Shown: one piece after another, positions 27,282 to 35,480 of the stretch
Position numbering within the stretch: position 1 is the stretch's first letter
How the letters are laid out: every line of letters begins with the position of its first letter
Assembly: GCF_021390935.1 (NCBI RefSeq)
Contig: NZ_JAJPUI010000002.1
Location: 744,001 to 808,000 of the forward strand
Source of the DNA: Streptomyces sp. CC228A
GTDB lineage: Bacteria > Actinomycetota > Actinomycetes > Streptomycetales > Streptomycetaceae
Length of the DNA: 64,000 nucleotides
Direction: 5' to 3'
The notes under the pieces: generated by a model
The model's database searches: none
Told to the model about the DNA's origin: nothing
The model's input: only the letters and a program-made list of their open reading frames with translations
Translations under genes and position numbers: made by a program

Positions 27282-28007
27282 TTACAGCGCGCTGCGGGTC
27301 ATGGGCCTGGGGAGGGGCCGGAGGGCTCCGGTCTCGCGGAGCCGTACGTACGCCGCGACCACCGCGTCGGTGTCCTTGGAGGGCGGTGCGATGTCCAGCA
27401 GGACGCCTCCGCCGGGCAGTTCCTCGTGTGCCGCGGCCAGGCTGTCCGGGACGAGCGCGGCGCGGGCCGGGGACAGGTAGCCGAGGCGGCCCACGCACGG
27501 GTCGCCGACGGTGAAGTCCCCGTCGTCCTCCAGGGCGTCCAGGAGGTCGTCGTCCGTCACGTCGCCGAAGTCGGGAGCCCACGCCTCCGCGACGAGCGAG
27601 AGCAGCGCCGCCTCGGGAACGTGTGCGCCGTCCGGTGACGTCACCGCGAGGACGAGGCTCTGGAGCAGGAACTCGGACGTGCCTCCGGCGTTGCCGCGGA
27701 CGTCGACCTGCCAGCCCGCGCCGTCCTCGTCCCCGATCGCGAGCGAGAGCCCGTAGCCCGTGCTGGAGGACCAGTCGTCGGCCGCCCCCGCCGCCCTCAG
27801 GGCGCCGGCGAGGGCTGAGGCGTCCGCCCGCAGGTGCCCGGCGGGGCCCGACTCGCGGGACTGGCGCCAGGTCCACGGGCCGGCCTCCCCGCGGCCTGCC
27901 TCCGGCACCAGGCGGGCCACCCCGTCCAGCGTCCGCAGCCAGCGGGCCGCCAGCGCCTCGGTGGACTCCTCCCGGGGGCCCCAGAAGCCCCGTACCAGTC
28001 GCCTCAT
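27282..28007 (-). CDS. Imm52-like immunity protein
   Basis: 241 codons from ATG 28007, with GGAGG upstream. Cytoplasmic, acidic. N-terminus MRRLVRGFWGPREESTEALA and WLRTLDGVARLVPE; middle YGLSLAIGDEDGAGW; C-terminal GRLGYLSPARAALV. The W-G-R-E-S start and layout match immunity protein 52, a family known as the immediate neighbour of Tox-REase-5 toxins. Its start lies 54 bases after the toxin gene, same strand, as expected for a cognate antidote. Assignment rests on pattern memory and context; a profile search would decide. Confidence 0.65.
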   Translation of the reverse strand: MRRLVRGFWGPREESTEALAARWLRTLDGVARLVPEAGRGEAGPWTWRQSRESGPAGHLRADASALAGALRAAGAADDWSSSTGYGLSLAIGDEDGAGWQVDVRGNAGGTSEFLLQSLVLAVTSPDGAHVPEAALLSLVAEAWAPDFGDVTDDDLLDALEDDGDFTVGDPCVGRLGYLSPARAALVPDSLAAAHEELPGGGVLLDIAPPSKDTDAVVAAYVRLRETGALRPLPRPMTRSAL

Positions 28008-28061
28008 GCTGTGCCTCCTGCCTCGCATGTCGCCGCCTCGGCCGCCGTGCTCCCGGCCACG

Positions 28062-30724
28062 CTAGTCGAACCGGTCCGGGTTCCTCGCTCCCGCCGGCTT
28101 CTCCGGCTTCGTGTGGACGACCTTGACCGGCAGGTTCTGCTCCCGGAACGCCCTGCGGGCGGCCCTGGCCACGTCAGGATCGGAGAAGTGCCACTCGATC
28201 GCCCGGCCGCCGGACGCGTCGATCTGCCGCTGGGCCTCCGCCAGGAACTTGTCCTTCGTGGACGTGTTCAGCTGCCCGTCGGCCTTGACCTGCTCCTTGT
28301 AGCCGTGCTTGGCCTCAATGAAGGTCTGCCTGCCGGAGTCCCAGCCGTCGAACTCCACGTCGGGCACGCCCTCCTTGGGGTGCGGGACGACGTACTCCTT
28401 GTTCCGCTTCATGCCGGTGACCTGCTCCTGGTAGCGGATCCAGGACTCGTTCTTCCAGTTCGGCGGCGAGTTGCGGGGGCGGCTCGCCCAGAAGCCGTCG
28501 CCCTGGTCGGCGTCGCCCAGCTTGGGGTCCTTCAGGTGCGCGGCCCAGTCCGGGGGCAGGTAGTTGCGCGGGTCCGACGTGTCGTTGCGCTTGGGCTCGG
28601 GCCACTGCTTCAGGTTCTTCTCCGCGTCCTTCGCCCGCTGCGGCTCCTCCGCGCGCTTCCTGTCGAGGTACGCGGCCCGCGCCTGCTCGCGGGCCTCCGC
28701 CGCCTCGGCCTGCGCCTCCTCGTCGCAGCCGCCGGCCGCCAGGACCACCCGGCCGGGCGCGTCCGCGGCGAGGACGCCGGTGCCGGAGCCGGGTACGCCG
28801 TTGAGGGTGCCCGCCCGGCGGGAGCCCGGGCCGCCGAGGGCGATCACGCAGCCGGTCTGGCGGGCCTTGTCCTCCGCCTCGTCCGCCGCCTCGTCGGCTT
28901 CCTTCGCCGCCTTGCGGGCCCCTTCGACGTCACCCGCGTCGGCGGCCTTGCGGGCCCGGTCGGCCGCTTCGCCCGCCCGGTCGGCGGCTTCGGCCACCTC
29001 GTCCGCGATTCTGCCCAGCTTGCCGAGCTTCCCGAACTTGCTGACGACCTTGCCGACGTTGTAGCCGGGGATGAACAGCGACCCGACGTTCCAGATGACA
29101 TTGGTGACGGCGCGGGTCTTCTCGCCGTTGTTCCAGCGCTCGCGCACCTCGTCGCCGACGAAGACGTCGTCGCCGACCGTGACGACCGTGTTGAAGGACG
29201 CCTTGGTCCAGTCGCCGAGCGCGCCGAGGTAGTCGCCGTCGGACCACTTGTCGCCCGCGCCCTTGGCGTCCTCCGCCCACTGCCTGCCGAGCTGTCCGCC
29301 GTAGTCCGCCATGCCGGACCAGGTGTCGCCGTCGAACAGGGCGAAGATGCCGGTGAGGTCGCCCCAGACGCCGTCGACGAAGAGGCCCTTGGCGACCTGG
29401 GTCGTCCGGTCCCAGGCGCAGCCGAAGAAGCCCCAGCCGCTGCAGTCCTCCTCGTCGCCGCCGCCGTTGCCGTCGCCATTGTCGCCGTCGCCGTTGCCGT
29501 TGCCGTCGTCGGTGACGGAGATCGGGACGTCGTACGCGGCCTCGGGCTCGGGGTTCGTCTCGGGGTACGTGTCTTGCGGGGCGCCATCGGTGCCGTCGGT
29601 GCCGTCGGTGGAGCCGGGCCCGTCGGTGCCGTCGGTGGAGCCGGTGCCGCCGGTGGAGCCTGTGCCGCCCGGCCCGCCTGTGCTGCCTGTGCCGCCGGAG
29701 CCGCCGTTGGTGCCGCTCTGCGGCTGGCCGGTCGACCCGCCGGAGCCTGCGGTGCCGGAGGAGCCACCAGGGCGGCGGCGCCTCCGGAGCCAGTGGAACC
29801 CCCAGCGCCCCCGGCGCCACCGGAGCCGCCCGAGTCCCCAGAGCCACCCGAGCCGCCGGCCCCGCCAGGGCCGCCAGACGCACCAGACCCGCTGTCACCC
29901 GTCGTCCCGGAGCCTCCGGCAGCCGCGCCGCTCCCCGCAGTTCCGGCGTCGCCCCCGCCCGACGCGCCCGAACCGTCCCCGGCGCCACCCGAAGCGCCCG
30001 CCGAGCCGTCCGTACCGCCGCTCTGGGAGTCCTGCCCACCCCCGGCCTCAACCTTCCGGCCGTCACCGTCGCCGCCACCGCCATCACCGCAGTCGCCGTC
30101 GCCCACCACCCGGCACACCTGCTGGCCCAGCTTCGCGGCGATGTCCTGACTCACCCCCGTGGCCACCAAGCCCACGATGATGGCCGCGACCAGCACGATC
30201 AGCCCGACGTACTCCAGCGTCGACTGCCCCCGGTCACGCCGCCAGGTGAGCATGTGCGGCAGCGAGAACGGCGGCTTCCCCTCGCGCTCCCGCTCCGGCA
30301 GCCGGAACCACTCCCGGCTCTCCGGCCGCGTCAGGAACCACAGCACCAGCAACGGCAGGAACAGCTCGGTGAAGCCGTGCATATAGCCGTCACCGACGTT
30401 CGCCAGGGCACCGAGAACCAGCCACACCTGTGTGGCGACCAGCCCGAACCAGAGCCCCACGCCGCCGGTCCAGGCCCGCCGCGACAGCACCCACGCCGCC
30501 ACACCGGGCGCCGCCCCGTACAGCAGGACGCCGAGAAGTCCGGCCTCCAGCGCGTCCGCCGCCAGCGCCGAGCCGAACAGGCCGAGCCCGCCCACCACCG
30601 TCGCGCCGAACAGCACATGGATCAGCACCCGCGCCACGCGCATCGCGCGGGGCAGCTCACGCCGCCCGCCACCGGGAGCCGTCACGGCCCCGCCGCCACC
30701 GGACACGCCACCGACCCAAGCCAT
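28062..30724 (-). CDS. Pilin-helix polymorphic toxin with C-terminal Tox-REase-5-like nuclease (frameshifted)
   Basis: About 887 residues when one base is restored. Order: four membrane helices (about residues 30-130, ending FLTRPESREWF); a Flp-pilin-like segment RDRGQSTLEYVGLIVLVAAI with the LEY-V-G motif; a long Gly/Ser-rich linker with GTDGTDGPG-type repeats; CSGWGFFGCAWD; an Ala/Glu/Lys coiled part; and a C-terminal nuclease domain with WIRYQEQVTGM, VEFDGWDSGRQTFIEAKHGY (D...ExK) and WHFSDPDVARAARRAF. The N-terminal half is in one frame and the rest in another. The join is the CCC run in GCCGCCGCCCTGG on the minus strand (about 29770), one base short. Expected to kill competitors once the nuclease enters. 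Followed by its likely immunity gene. Nothing like a T7SS LXG/WXG leader is seen. Confidence 0.75.
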
Positions 30725-30799
30725 CCGTGCCCCCACCCAAGCTCGCCGGCATACAAAATGAGTTTCCGTCAGGCTAAGGCGCCCCACCCGCCCACGTCG

Positions 30800-30815
30800 T
30801 GGGCCCACGGGCCTA
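30800..30815 (-). promoter_or_regulatory. GGGCCC-type inverted repeat, site B
   Basis: On the minus strand TAGGCCCGTGGGCCCA, followed by CGACG; one base from a perfect copy of site A and identical to site C over 16 bases. Lies about 76 bases before the toxin ATG. Confidence 0.65.
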
Positions 30816-30839
30816 CGACAGGCTCTCCACGGCAGCAAC

Positions 30840-30879
30840 ACGAGAGGGCGACTGCCGGCCGTGGCAGTCACCCTCTCGT
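30840..30879 (-). terminator. Hairpin terminator downstream of the anti-sigma-like ATPase gene
   Basis: Stem ACGAGAGGG-C-GACTGCC / GGCAGTC-A-CCCTCTCGT with one mismatch and a 6-base loop. It lies about 350 bases past the stop of the minus-strand ATPase gene and shields the toxin promoter. Confidence 0.7.
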
Positions 30880-31010
30880 ACATGCCGCCCAGCGTCGTCG
30901 GGTCGCTCAGTGGCGGTCGTTCACTTCATCAGTACGCACCCGGTGAGAACGCGAGAGAGCGGGGAGGGCGTCGTGACGCACACTTTCCACCTGCACGACG
31001 AAGTGACGTC

Positions 31011-31196
31011 ATGCAGTACGCCTGGGCCGCCGTCGCGGACCTCGCCGCACTGCACGTCGTCGGCTCCCTGATCGCCCTGCTCTTCGTCAGGGCGAACCGC
31101 CTTCAGCATCGGCGTCGCGGTCAGTCGCAGGAGGGTCCCGCCCGCGTACGGCCGCTGCGTCGGCTTGCGCCTTGGCTCGTGCGGCACAGATCTTGA
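31011..31196 (+). CDS. Possible 61-codon membrane peptide
   Basis: ATG 31011, MQYAWAAVADLAALHVV then a hydrophobic stretch GSLIALLFV and a basic tail RANRLQHRRRGQ. One predicted membrane helix with positive inside tail. Against it: no strong ribosome site, and it would lie antisense to the read-through of the minus-strand ATPase gene. Kept as low confidence. Confidence 0.3.
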   Translation: MQYAWAAVADLAALHVVGSLIALLFVRANRLQHRRRGQSQEGPARVRPLRRLAPWLVRHRS

Positions 31197-31227
31197 GGAG
31201 GACCGGGCTCAGCGGAGCCGGTTCGGT

Positions 31228-31701
31228 TCAGCGCGGAAGTGTGACCCAGGACTTGGTCCCCACCTGCGGCGACGCCGCCCCACTGACGCCCCACTCCCCG
31301 CCCCAGTCCTCCACCACGGCCGCCAGCAGCCACAGCGCCCGGCTCCGCCGCTCCCCGCAGAGGCGTTCCGCCCCGGGGTCCCGGTGGCGCGGGTGCTGGT
31401 CCCAGACCACCAGCCGCAGGACGTCACCGCGGTGCCGTACGGAGACGTACAGGTCCTTGCCCGGCGTCAACCGGGCCAGGGTCGCGGTCAGCTCGGACAC
31501 CGCCACCTGCGCGGGCAGCCGGTACCGCTCCAGCCCGTGCGCCGCGAGCACGGTCCCGACGGCCGCCCGCGCGACGGCCGCACTGCGGAGTTCCCCGGGC
31601 AGCGTGAGGCTGTACGAGAGGCTGCGCGGCGGTCGGGCCCCATCCCTGTGGGGCGGGACGACGGGGCAGAGCGCGCTGCGGAGGATGGACGTCGACGACA
31701 T
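31228..31701 (-). CDS. RsbW-like ATP-binding protein (anti-sigma type), degenerate
   Basis: 157 codons from ATG 31701, GGGAG upstream. Fold of HATPase_c_2 proteins: SYSLTLPGELRSAAVARAAV, then QVAVSELTATLARLTPG where active homologues have E-L-V-T-N-A, and a C-terminal RALWLLAAVVEDWGGEWG. The N-box Asn that binds Mg-ATP is replaced by Thr, so kinase activity is doubtful and it may only bind a partner. Divergent from a DUF5753 regulator and a DUF397 protein, a trio seen many times in Streptomyces genomes. Confidence 0.85.
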   Translation of the reverse strand: MSSTSILRSALCPVVPPHRDGARPPRSLSYSLTLPGELRSAAVARAAVGTVLAAHGLERYRLPAQVAVSELTATLARLTPGKDLYVSVRHRGDVLRLVVWDQHPRHRDPGAERLCGERRSRALWLLAAVVEDWGGEWGVSGAASPQVGTKSWVTLPR

Positions 31702-31853
31702 GGCGAACTCCCGGATGGGGTGCGGAGAACTGTCGGTCACGCGAGCGCCCACAAGGTGGCCGGTGGCCTGTCGAACGCGCGGATGGCACGGCACGTCGAT
31801 GCACTTCCGGCTTCACTGCGTGAGCGGTGCAGCACTAACTGTAGAGGATTGGG

Positions 31854-31865
31854 AGTACGTGTACT
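31854..31865. promoter_or_regulatory. Inverted repeat AGTAC-GT-GTACT
   Basis: 12-bp inverted repeat in the divergent region between the RsbW-like gene and the DUF5753 regulator, 88 bases before the latter. Candidate autoregulatory operator. Confidence 0.45.
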
Positions 31866-31952
31866 ACGGACCGCGGAATGTCGCCGGAGGTTGGACCGGC
31901 GCGCAGACCAAGGGCCACACTGGCCACATCGACCGGCCCACGGGGAGGGCGC

Positions 31953-32804
31953 ATGCCACCAAGGAAGTCACCGACGCTGCGCCAGCGACGGCTGGGTGCC
32001 GAGCTGCGCAAGATGCGCGCGGCGGCGGGCATCACCACCGAAGCCGCCGCGGCTCTGCTCGGCGTGCCCCGCACCAACATTCCGAACATGGAGTCCGGAC
32101 GGTCCGGCATCAGCGCCGAGCGGGTGCGTACCCTCGCGAGGAACTACTCCTGCCAGGACGCCGAACTGGTGGACGCGCTCGCGGCCATGGCGACAGACCG
32201 TACGGAGGGATGGTGGGAACACCACCGGGACACCCTCACCGCCGACTTCGTGGACGTCGCCGAACTCGAGTGGTACGCGAAGCGCCTACGGGTGGCGCTG
32301 ACCGTCCACATGCCCGGAATCCTCCAGACCGAAGAACACGCCCGCGCCCTGTTCAAGCTGGTCATCCCACGCCTCTCGTCGGCCGAGATCGAGGCCCGGG
32401 TCGCCCACCGCACCGGCCGGCGACAGGTCTTGGACAAGCCCGATCCACCCGTAGTCGACGTCGTACTGCACGAGGCCGCTCTGCGCATGCAGTTCGGTGG
32501 ACCGCGAGTGGCCCGCCGCCAACTGGAGCACTTGGCCGCAGCGTCCACGCGACCTCACGTCACCGTCCGCGTCATCCCGTTCAAGGCCGGAGGCTTTCCA
32601 GGCGCAGGCCAGTCCGTGATCTACGCCCAGGACCGTGTCCAGCAACTGGACGTGGTGGAGCTGGACAGCACACACGGTCCGGAGTTCCTTGACTCGGAGG
32701 AACAACTGCGCAACTACCGGTCGCAACTCGACGAGATGCAGTCCCTCACGCTGCCGCCTGAGGCATCACGGGACCTCATTCGAGCCATCGCGAAAGAGCT
32801 CTAG
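31953..32804 (+). CDS. XRE-family regulator with DUF5753 domain
   Basis: 283 codons from ATG 31953, with GGGGAGGG 6 bases upstream. Residues 10-65 are an HTH_31-type helix-turn-helix (LRQRRLGAELRKMRAAAG, VPRTNIPNMESGRSGIS). Residues 85-275 are DUF5753: WYAKRLRVALTVHMPGILQTEEHARAL, HEAALRMQFGG, VIPFKAGGFPGAGQSVIY, VELDSTHGPEFLD. Family knowledge: partner-type regulators paired with DUF397 proteins in Streptomyces development and antibiotic control (the BldB/AbaA-like gene sets). Next gene starts 13 bases on. Confidence 0.93.
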   Translation: MPPRKSPTLRQRRLGAELRKMRAAAGITTEAAAALLGVPRTNIPNMESGRSGISAERVRTLARNYSCQDAELVDALAAMATDRTEGWWEHHRDTLTADFVDVAELEWYAKRLRVALTVHMPGILQTEEHARALFKLVIPRLSSAEIEARVAHRTGRRQVLDKPDPPVVDVVLHEAALRMQFGGPRVARRQLEHLAAASTRPHVTVRVIPFKAGGFPGAGQSVIYAQDRVQQLDVVELDSTHGPEFLDSEEQLRNYRSQLDEMQSLTLPPEASRDLIRAIAKEL

Positions 32805-32816
32805 GAGAGCAGCAAC

Positions 32817-33008
32817 GTGCAGACCATCCGATGGGAATCCCCGTTCTGCGGCAACGCCGCCAACTGCTTCCGCATAGGCACCGACAACGACGGCAATGCG
32901 TATATCGCCGTCGCGGGGCAAGAGGACCACGCCATCACCGACACCCGTGAGGCCCTCCGCAACCTCATCCGCGACATCAAGGCCGGCAAAGCGGACCACC
33001 TGCTTTAA
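32817..33008 (+). CDS. DUF397 domain protein
   Basis: 63 codons from GTG 32817, with AGGAGAG upstream. Begins MQTIRWESPFCGNAANC and contains VAGQEDHAITDTREALRNLI, the small DUF397 fold, usually coded beside a DUF5753 regulator as here. Probably forms a functional pair with it. Compared with usual DUF397 (GNCVEVA, RDSK) the first half is divergent. Confidence 0.85.
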   Translation: MQTIRWESPFCGNAANCFRIGTDNDGNAYIAVAGQEDHAITDTREALRNLIRDIKAGKADHLL

Positions 33009-33024
33009 GGCCAACGCGCACGCA

Positions 33025-33060
33025 AGAGGGCGTCCGCCACGGTCATGGCGGACGCCCTCT
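33025..33060. terminator. Bidirectional hairpin between DUF397 and OmpA-family genes
   Basis: 15-bp perfect stem AGAGGGCGTCCGCCA/TGGCGGACGCCCTCT with a 6-base loop. Ends both the regulator pair (+) and the Flp operon (-). Confidence 0.88.
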
Positions 33061-33089
33061 CGTCGTATCAGCGACCGGAAGCCTGGATG

Positions 33090-33725
33090 TCAGGACCCGC
33101 GCGGGAAGGAGATCTCCACACGGCGGTTCTTCTTACGGCCCTCTTCGGTGCTGTTGTCCGCGATCGGGTAACGCTCGCCGTAACCCCGGATCTCGTACTT
33201 CACGTCGGAGCCGAGCTCCTTGGACAGCACCTCGTGCACGGCTTCGGCACGCTGCTTGGACAGCACGTCGCCGTGCGCGGAGGAGCCGAGGTTGTCGGTG
33301 AAGCCGAAGATACGGACCTGGTTCGCGCCGTTCGTCTTGATCTCCTCGGCCACCGACTTGATACGGGCCTCGGCCGCGCTGCCGAGCTCCGCGCTGTCCT
33401 TGCCGAACAGCACCTCGGCCTGGAGCGCGAGCCGCACGTCCGCGTTGGTGTCCTCGCGGCGCTCCTCACCGGCCAGGTCCTCGACCACGGACCGGATGTC
33501 CAGGACCTTGGGCGCGGCAAGGGTGGCACCGTCGGGAAGCTTGAGGTCCGGGTCCGACTGGTTCACCTCAACGGGTGCCGCGGCCGACGGCGTCGGGTAC
33601 GGGCTGTCGCCCTCGTCCGCGACGGCCTGCGGAATGCCCATCAGACCAAGCGCGAGTGCCCCGGCAACCACGGTCGCCGCCGTACGCACACGCGCGCGCT
33701 GGGTACGGGTTGTGGTGGCACTCAT
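33090..33725 (-). CDS. Secreted OmpA-family protein of the Tad locus
   Basis: 211 codons from ATG 33725. Signal peptide (TAATVVAGALALGLMGIPQAVA-DE; about 36 residues), a Pro/Asp-rich linker, then a C-terminal OmpA domain: VLFGKDSAELGSAAEARI, VRIFGFTDNLGSSAHGDVLS, AEAVHEVLSKELG, IRGYGERYPIADN and NRRVEI. In diderms the fold binds peptidoglycan, so here it may fix the pilus base to the wall. Last gene of the flp operon; its start overlaps the stop of the preceding lipoprotein gene by one base (TGATG). Confidence 0.9.
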   Translation of the reverse strand: MSATTTRTQRARVRTAATVVAGALALGLMGIPQAVADEGDSPYPTPSAAAPVEVNQSDPDLKLPDGATLAAPKVLDIRSVVEDLAGEERREDTNADVRLALQAEVLFGKDSAELGSAAEARIKSVAEEIKTNGANQVRIFGFTDNLGSSAHGDVLSKQRAEAVHEVLSKELGSDVKYEIRGYGERYPIADNSTEEGRKKNRRVEISFPRGS

Positions 33726-34324
33726 CAGGAGATCTCAATCGGCGCGTTGGGGAAGCCGGGGAACTGGAGGTCCACCTTGGTGGTGGACGCCGGGGGGGCG
33801 GGGAACTGGGCGAAGAAGGGCACGCTCTCGTTCGGCTGAATCCAGGGCGAGAACCCTGTCGTGGTCAACGGACGGTTGTCGGTGTCACGGAGCACGTAGT
33901 AGCGCTTCTTCTCCTTGGAGTCCACCAACGTCATCGCGGCGAGCGACCGCCCTGTCCGTACGATGGCTGACTCTTCGCCACTCCACGCGGGCGGAACGGT
34001 ATAGCGCTTGCCGGCAGTGTTCTTGATCTCACCGCCCACCGTCAGGAAGCCGCCCTCATCGCGGGTCACCGAGTACAGCACCATCTCGATGCCTTGGTTG
34101 CCCTTGAGGGTGGCAACGACCTTGCTCGTGTCCGGCAGTGTCTTGCCGTCGTCCTGCTGGCCCGGGTCCTTGTCCTGGCCCTTGTCCACACTGGCGGACG
34201 CGGAGCTTGCCGGTGGCGGAGCACCATCGTCACCGTTGCAGGCCGTCACGGACACCGCCAGAGCGGCGGCCAGGGCGGCTGCCGCCCCAGCCCGGCGCAG
34301 CTTTCCTACGTGCCGAATCTTCAT
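33725..34324 (-). CDS. Lipoprotein of the Tad locus
   Basis: 199 codons from ATG 34324. Basic start MKIRHVGKLRRAG, Ala-rich core, lipobox SVTAC with the lipidated Cys29. A Ser/Asp/Gln linker follows, then a beta-rich domain (VLYSVTRDEGGFLTVGGEIK, WSGEESAIVRTGRS, PNESVPFFAQFPAPP). No named domain recognised; the fold resembles accessory domains that dock secreted partners. Cotranslated with the OmpA-family gene, so the two probably form an outer-face unit of the pilus. Confidence 0.85.
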   Translation of the reverse strand: MKIRHVGKLRRAGAAAALAAALAVSVTACNGDDGAPPPASSASASVDKGQDKDPGQQDDGKTLPDTSKVVATLKGNQGIEMVLYSVTRDEGGFLTVGGEIKNTAGKRYTVPPAWSGEESAIVRTGRSLAAMTLVDSKEKKRYYVLRDTDNRPLTTTGFSPWIQPNESVPFFAQFPAPPASTTKVDLQFPGFPNAPIEIS

Positions 34325-34354
34325 GAATCGCTAGTCCTTCGTGTTCGCTCGCGG

Positions 34355-35011
34355 TCAGTCCTCGGCCAGTCGGACACGGAAGAGGTCCGCCATGTCCGGA
34401 AGGAGGTCCAGGTTGGCCGGGTCGATGATCCAGTCCTTGCCATCGCACTGGATCGTGCCGGGGGACGGCTTTTCTTCTTCCTCACCGGGCTCGTCGTCAT
34501 CCCCGGGCTCCTCGGGGATCTCCGCGTCCTCATTGGGCTTGAAGCGGCAGAGGGGTTCGACGATGGCCGTGGCACTGGCGGTGGCACGCCTGTTCTCTGT
34601 TCCAGGCAGTGCGCTGTCACCAACTGTCTGGCCGGACTTCAGCTCGATCGTGAAGCCCCAGCGGCCGTCGTACAGCGGATCACAGACCACAGAACCTGTC
34701 TGAGCACCGTTCCGTTCAGCGAAGCGGTACGCCTCGTTGCAGCCCCTGGTCTTGCCCGGTACGTCGCCCCGGATCAGGTCCTTCAGGCCGTCGGGGTCAA
34801 GGATCTTGTCCAGGAAGCCGATCTTCAGGCCGTTCCTGGAATCCATCGCCGCCGCGAGTGCGGCAGCGTCGGCCGCCGTCTGCGCCTCGTTACGCCGGAC
34901 GTCCGCCTTGCCGAACACGAAGTACAGCAACGCGAGAAAGAGCAGACCAACCACCGCCGTGATATACAGCGGTGCGGCCTGCCCTTCCTCGTTGCGAACC
35001 CGATGGCTCAC
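34355..35011 (-). CDS. TadG-related pilus assembly protein
   Basis: 218 codons from GTG 35011, overlapping the Flp pilin stop by four bases (GTGA). N-terminus EEGQAAPLYITAVVGLLFL is a type II membrane anchor with the E-x-G-Q motif of the Tad domain, followed by VRRNEAQTAADAAALAAAMD, the usual heptad-like stretch after it. The outer part has four cysteines (RGCNEA, VVCDPL, PLCRF, IQCDG) and a run of Glu/Asp/Pro (EEPGDDDEPGEEEEKPS). Family role: minor pseudopilin or anchor. Cotranslated with the pilin. Confidence 0.88.
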   Translation of the reverse strand: MSHRVRNEEGQAAPLYITAVVGLLFLALLYFVFGKADVRRNEAQTAADAAALAAAMDSRNGLKIGFLDKILDPDGLKDLIRGDVPGKTRGCNEAYRFAERNGAQTGSVVCDPLYDGRWGFTIELKSGQTVGDSALPGTENRRATASATAIVEPLCRFKPNEDAEIPEEPGDDDEPGEEEEKPSPGTIQCDGKDWIIDPANLDLLPDMADLFRVRLAED

Positions 35012-35244
35012 TCGCCGAGGACCTCGCCGATCGCGTCGGTGAACGCGGTCGCGATCGTGTCGCCCATCTCCGTGTTCAGCAGCGCCACGACGATGGCCAC
35101 CACGAGGATCGTGATGCCGACGTACTCGATCGCGCCCTGGCCCTCGTCGCGACGGGCCTTCATCTTCTCGACGCGGGTGTTCGCCCAGGTGCCGATGTAG
35201 GCCTTGGTGGTGGCGGCGGCCTTGATCGCGGTGTCCTTCATCAT
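35008..35244 (-). CDS. flp: Flp-type major pilin
   Basis: 78 codons from ATG 35244, with GGAGGGG upstream. Cytoplasmic leader of about 34 residues, then RRDEGQGAIEYVGITILVVAI, the type IVb pilin motif with cleavage expected before the hydrophobic helix and the conserved Glu and Tyr (E-Y) of Flp. The short C-terminal DTIATAFTDAIGEVLGE is amphipathic. Processed by the prepilin peptidase coded at 24 kb. Coded separately from the assembly machine, after the two-component genes, with the GGGCCC operators just upstream. Confidence 0.92.
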   Translation of the reverse strand: MMKDTAIKAAATTKAYIGTWANTRVEKMKARRDEGQGAIEYVGITILVVAIVVALLNTEMGDTIATAFTDAIGEVLGE

Positions 35245-35388
35245 GGGGTTCCCCTCCAGGTTCGGCCGGCCGATCGCCGGCCGACTCTGTGACGTACGAA
35301 GTCTGTGTGTCGTTCGCGCTTCCGGCTTCCTCCCGGCCGGTCTCGCTGGCGACACCGGAAACGTACGCCGGGGAACGCCCCGCCCACA

Positions 35389-35404
35389 TGGGCCCCAGGA
35401 CCCA
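35389..35404. promoter_or_regulatory. GGGCCC-type inverted repeat, site D
   Basis: TGGGCCCCAGGACCCA: matches site A with three differences over the 22-base context CATGGGCCC-N2-GGRCCCAACGG. Lies 145 bases before the Flp pilin ATG. GGAACGCCC (35372-35380) precedes it, as around site A. Confidence 0.6.
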
Positions 35405-35409
35405 ACGGC

Positions 35410-35433
35410 GGGCCCAACCCCGCGGTTGGGCCC
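35410..35433. promoter_or_regulatory. GGGCCCAACC-CCGC-GGTTGGGCCC hairpin
   Basis: 10-bp perfect arms, 4-base loop, 6 bases after site D, in the 236-base gap between the response regulator end and Flp pilin start. Either a second operator for the same regulator or a terminator for the kinase/regulator operon. Confidence 0.55.
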
Positions 35434-35480
35434 TCGCGGTGGCCCGCTGGGACTCCGGGCCCAGGCCCGACGACGTGCGG

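Larger units (their letters stand above)
30725..31010. other. Upstream region of the pilin-helix toxin gene
   Basis: 286 bases holding the GGGCCC operator (site B) about 75 bases before the toxin start, and the strong hairpin at 30840-30879. No gene. Confidence 0.5.

Noticed and set aside
28062..29312. Separate toxin gene starting at ATG 29312
   Set aside because: No ribosome site there, and the same frame continues upstream with sensible sequence (CSGWGFFGCAWD and the GTDGTDGPG repeats) to the frameshift point.
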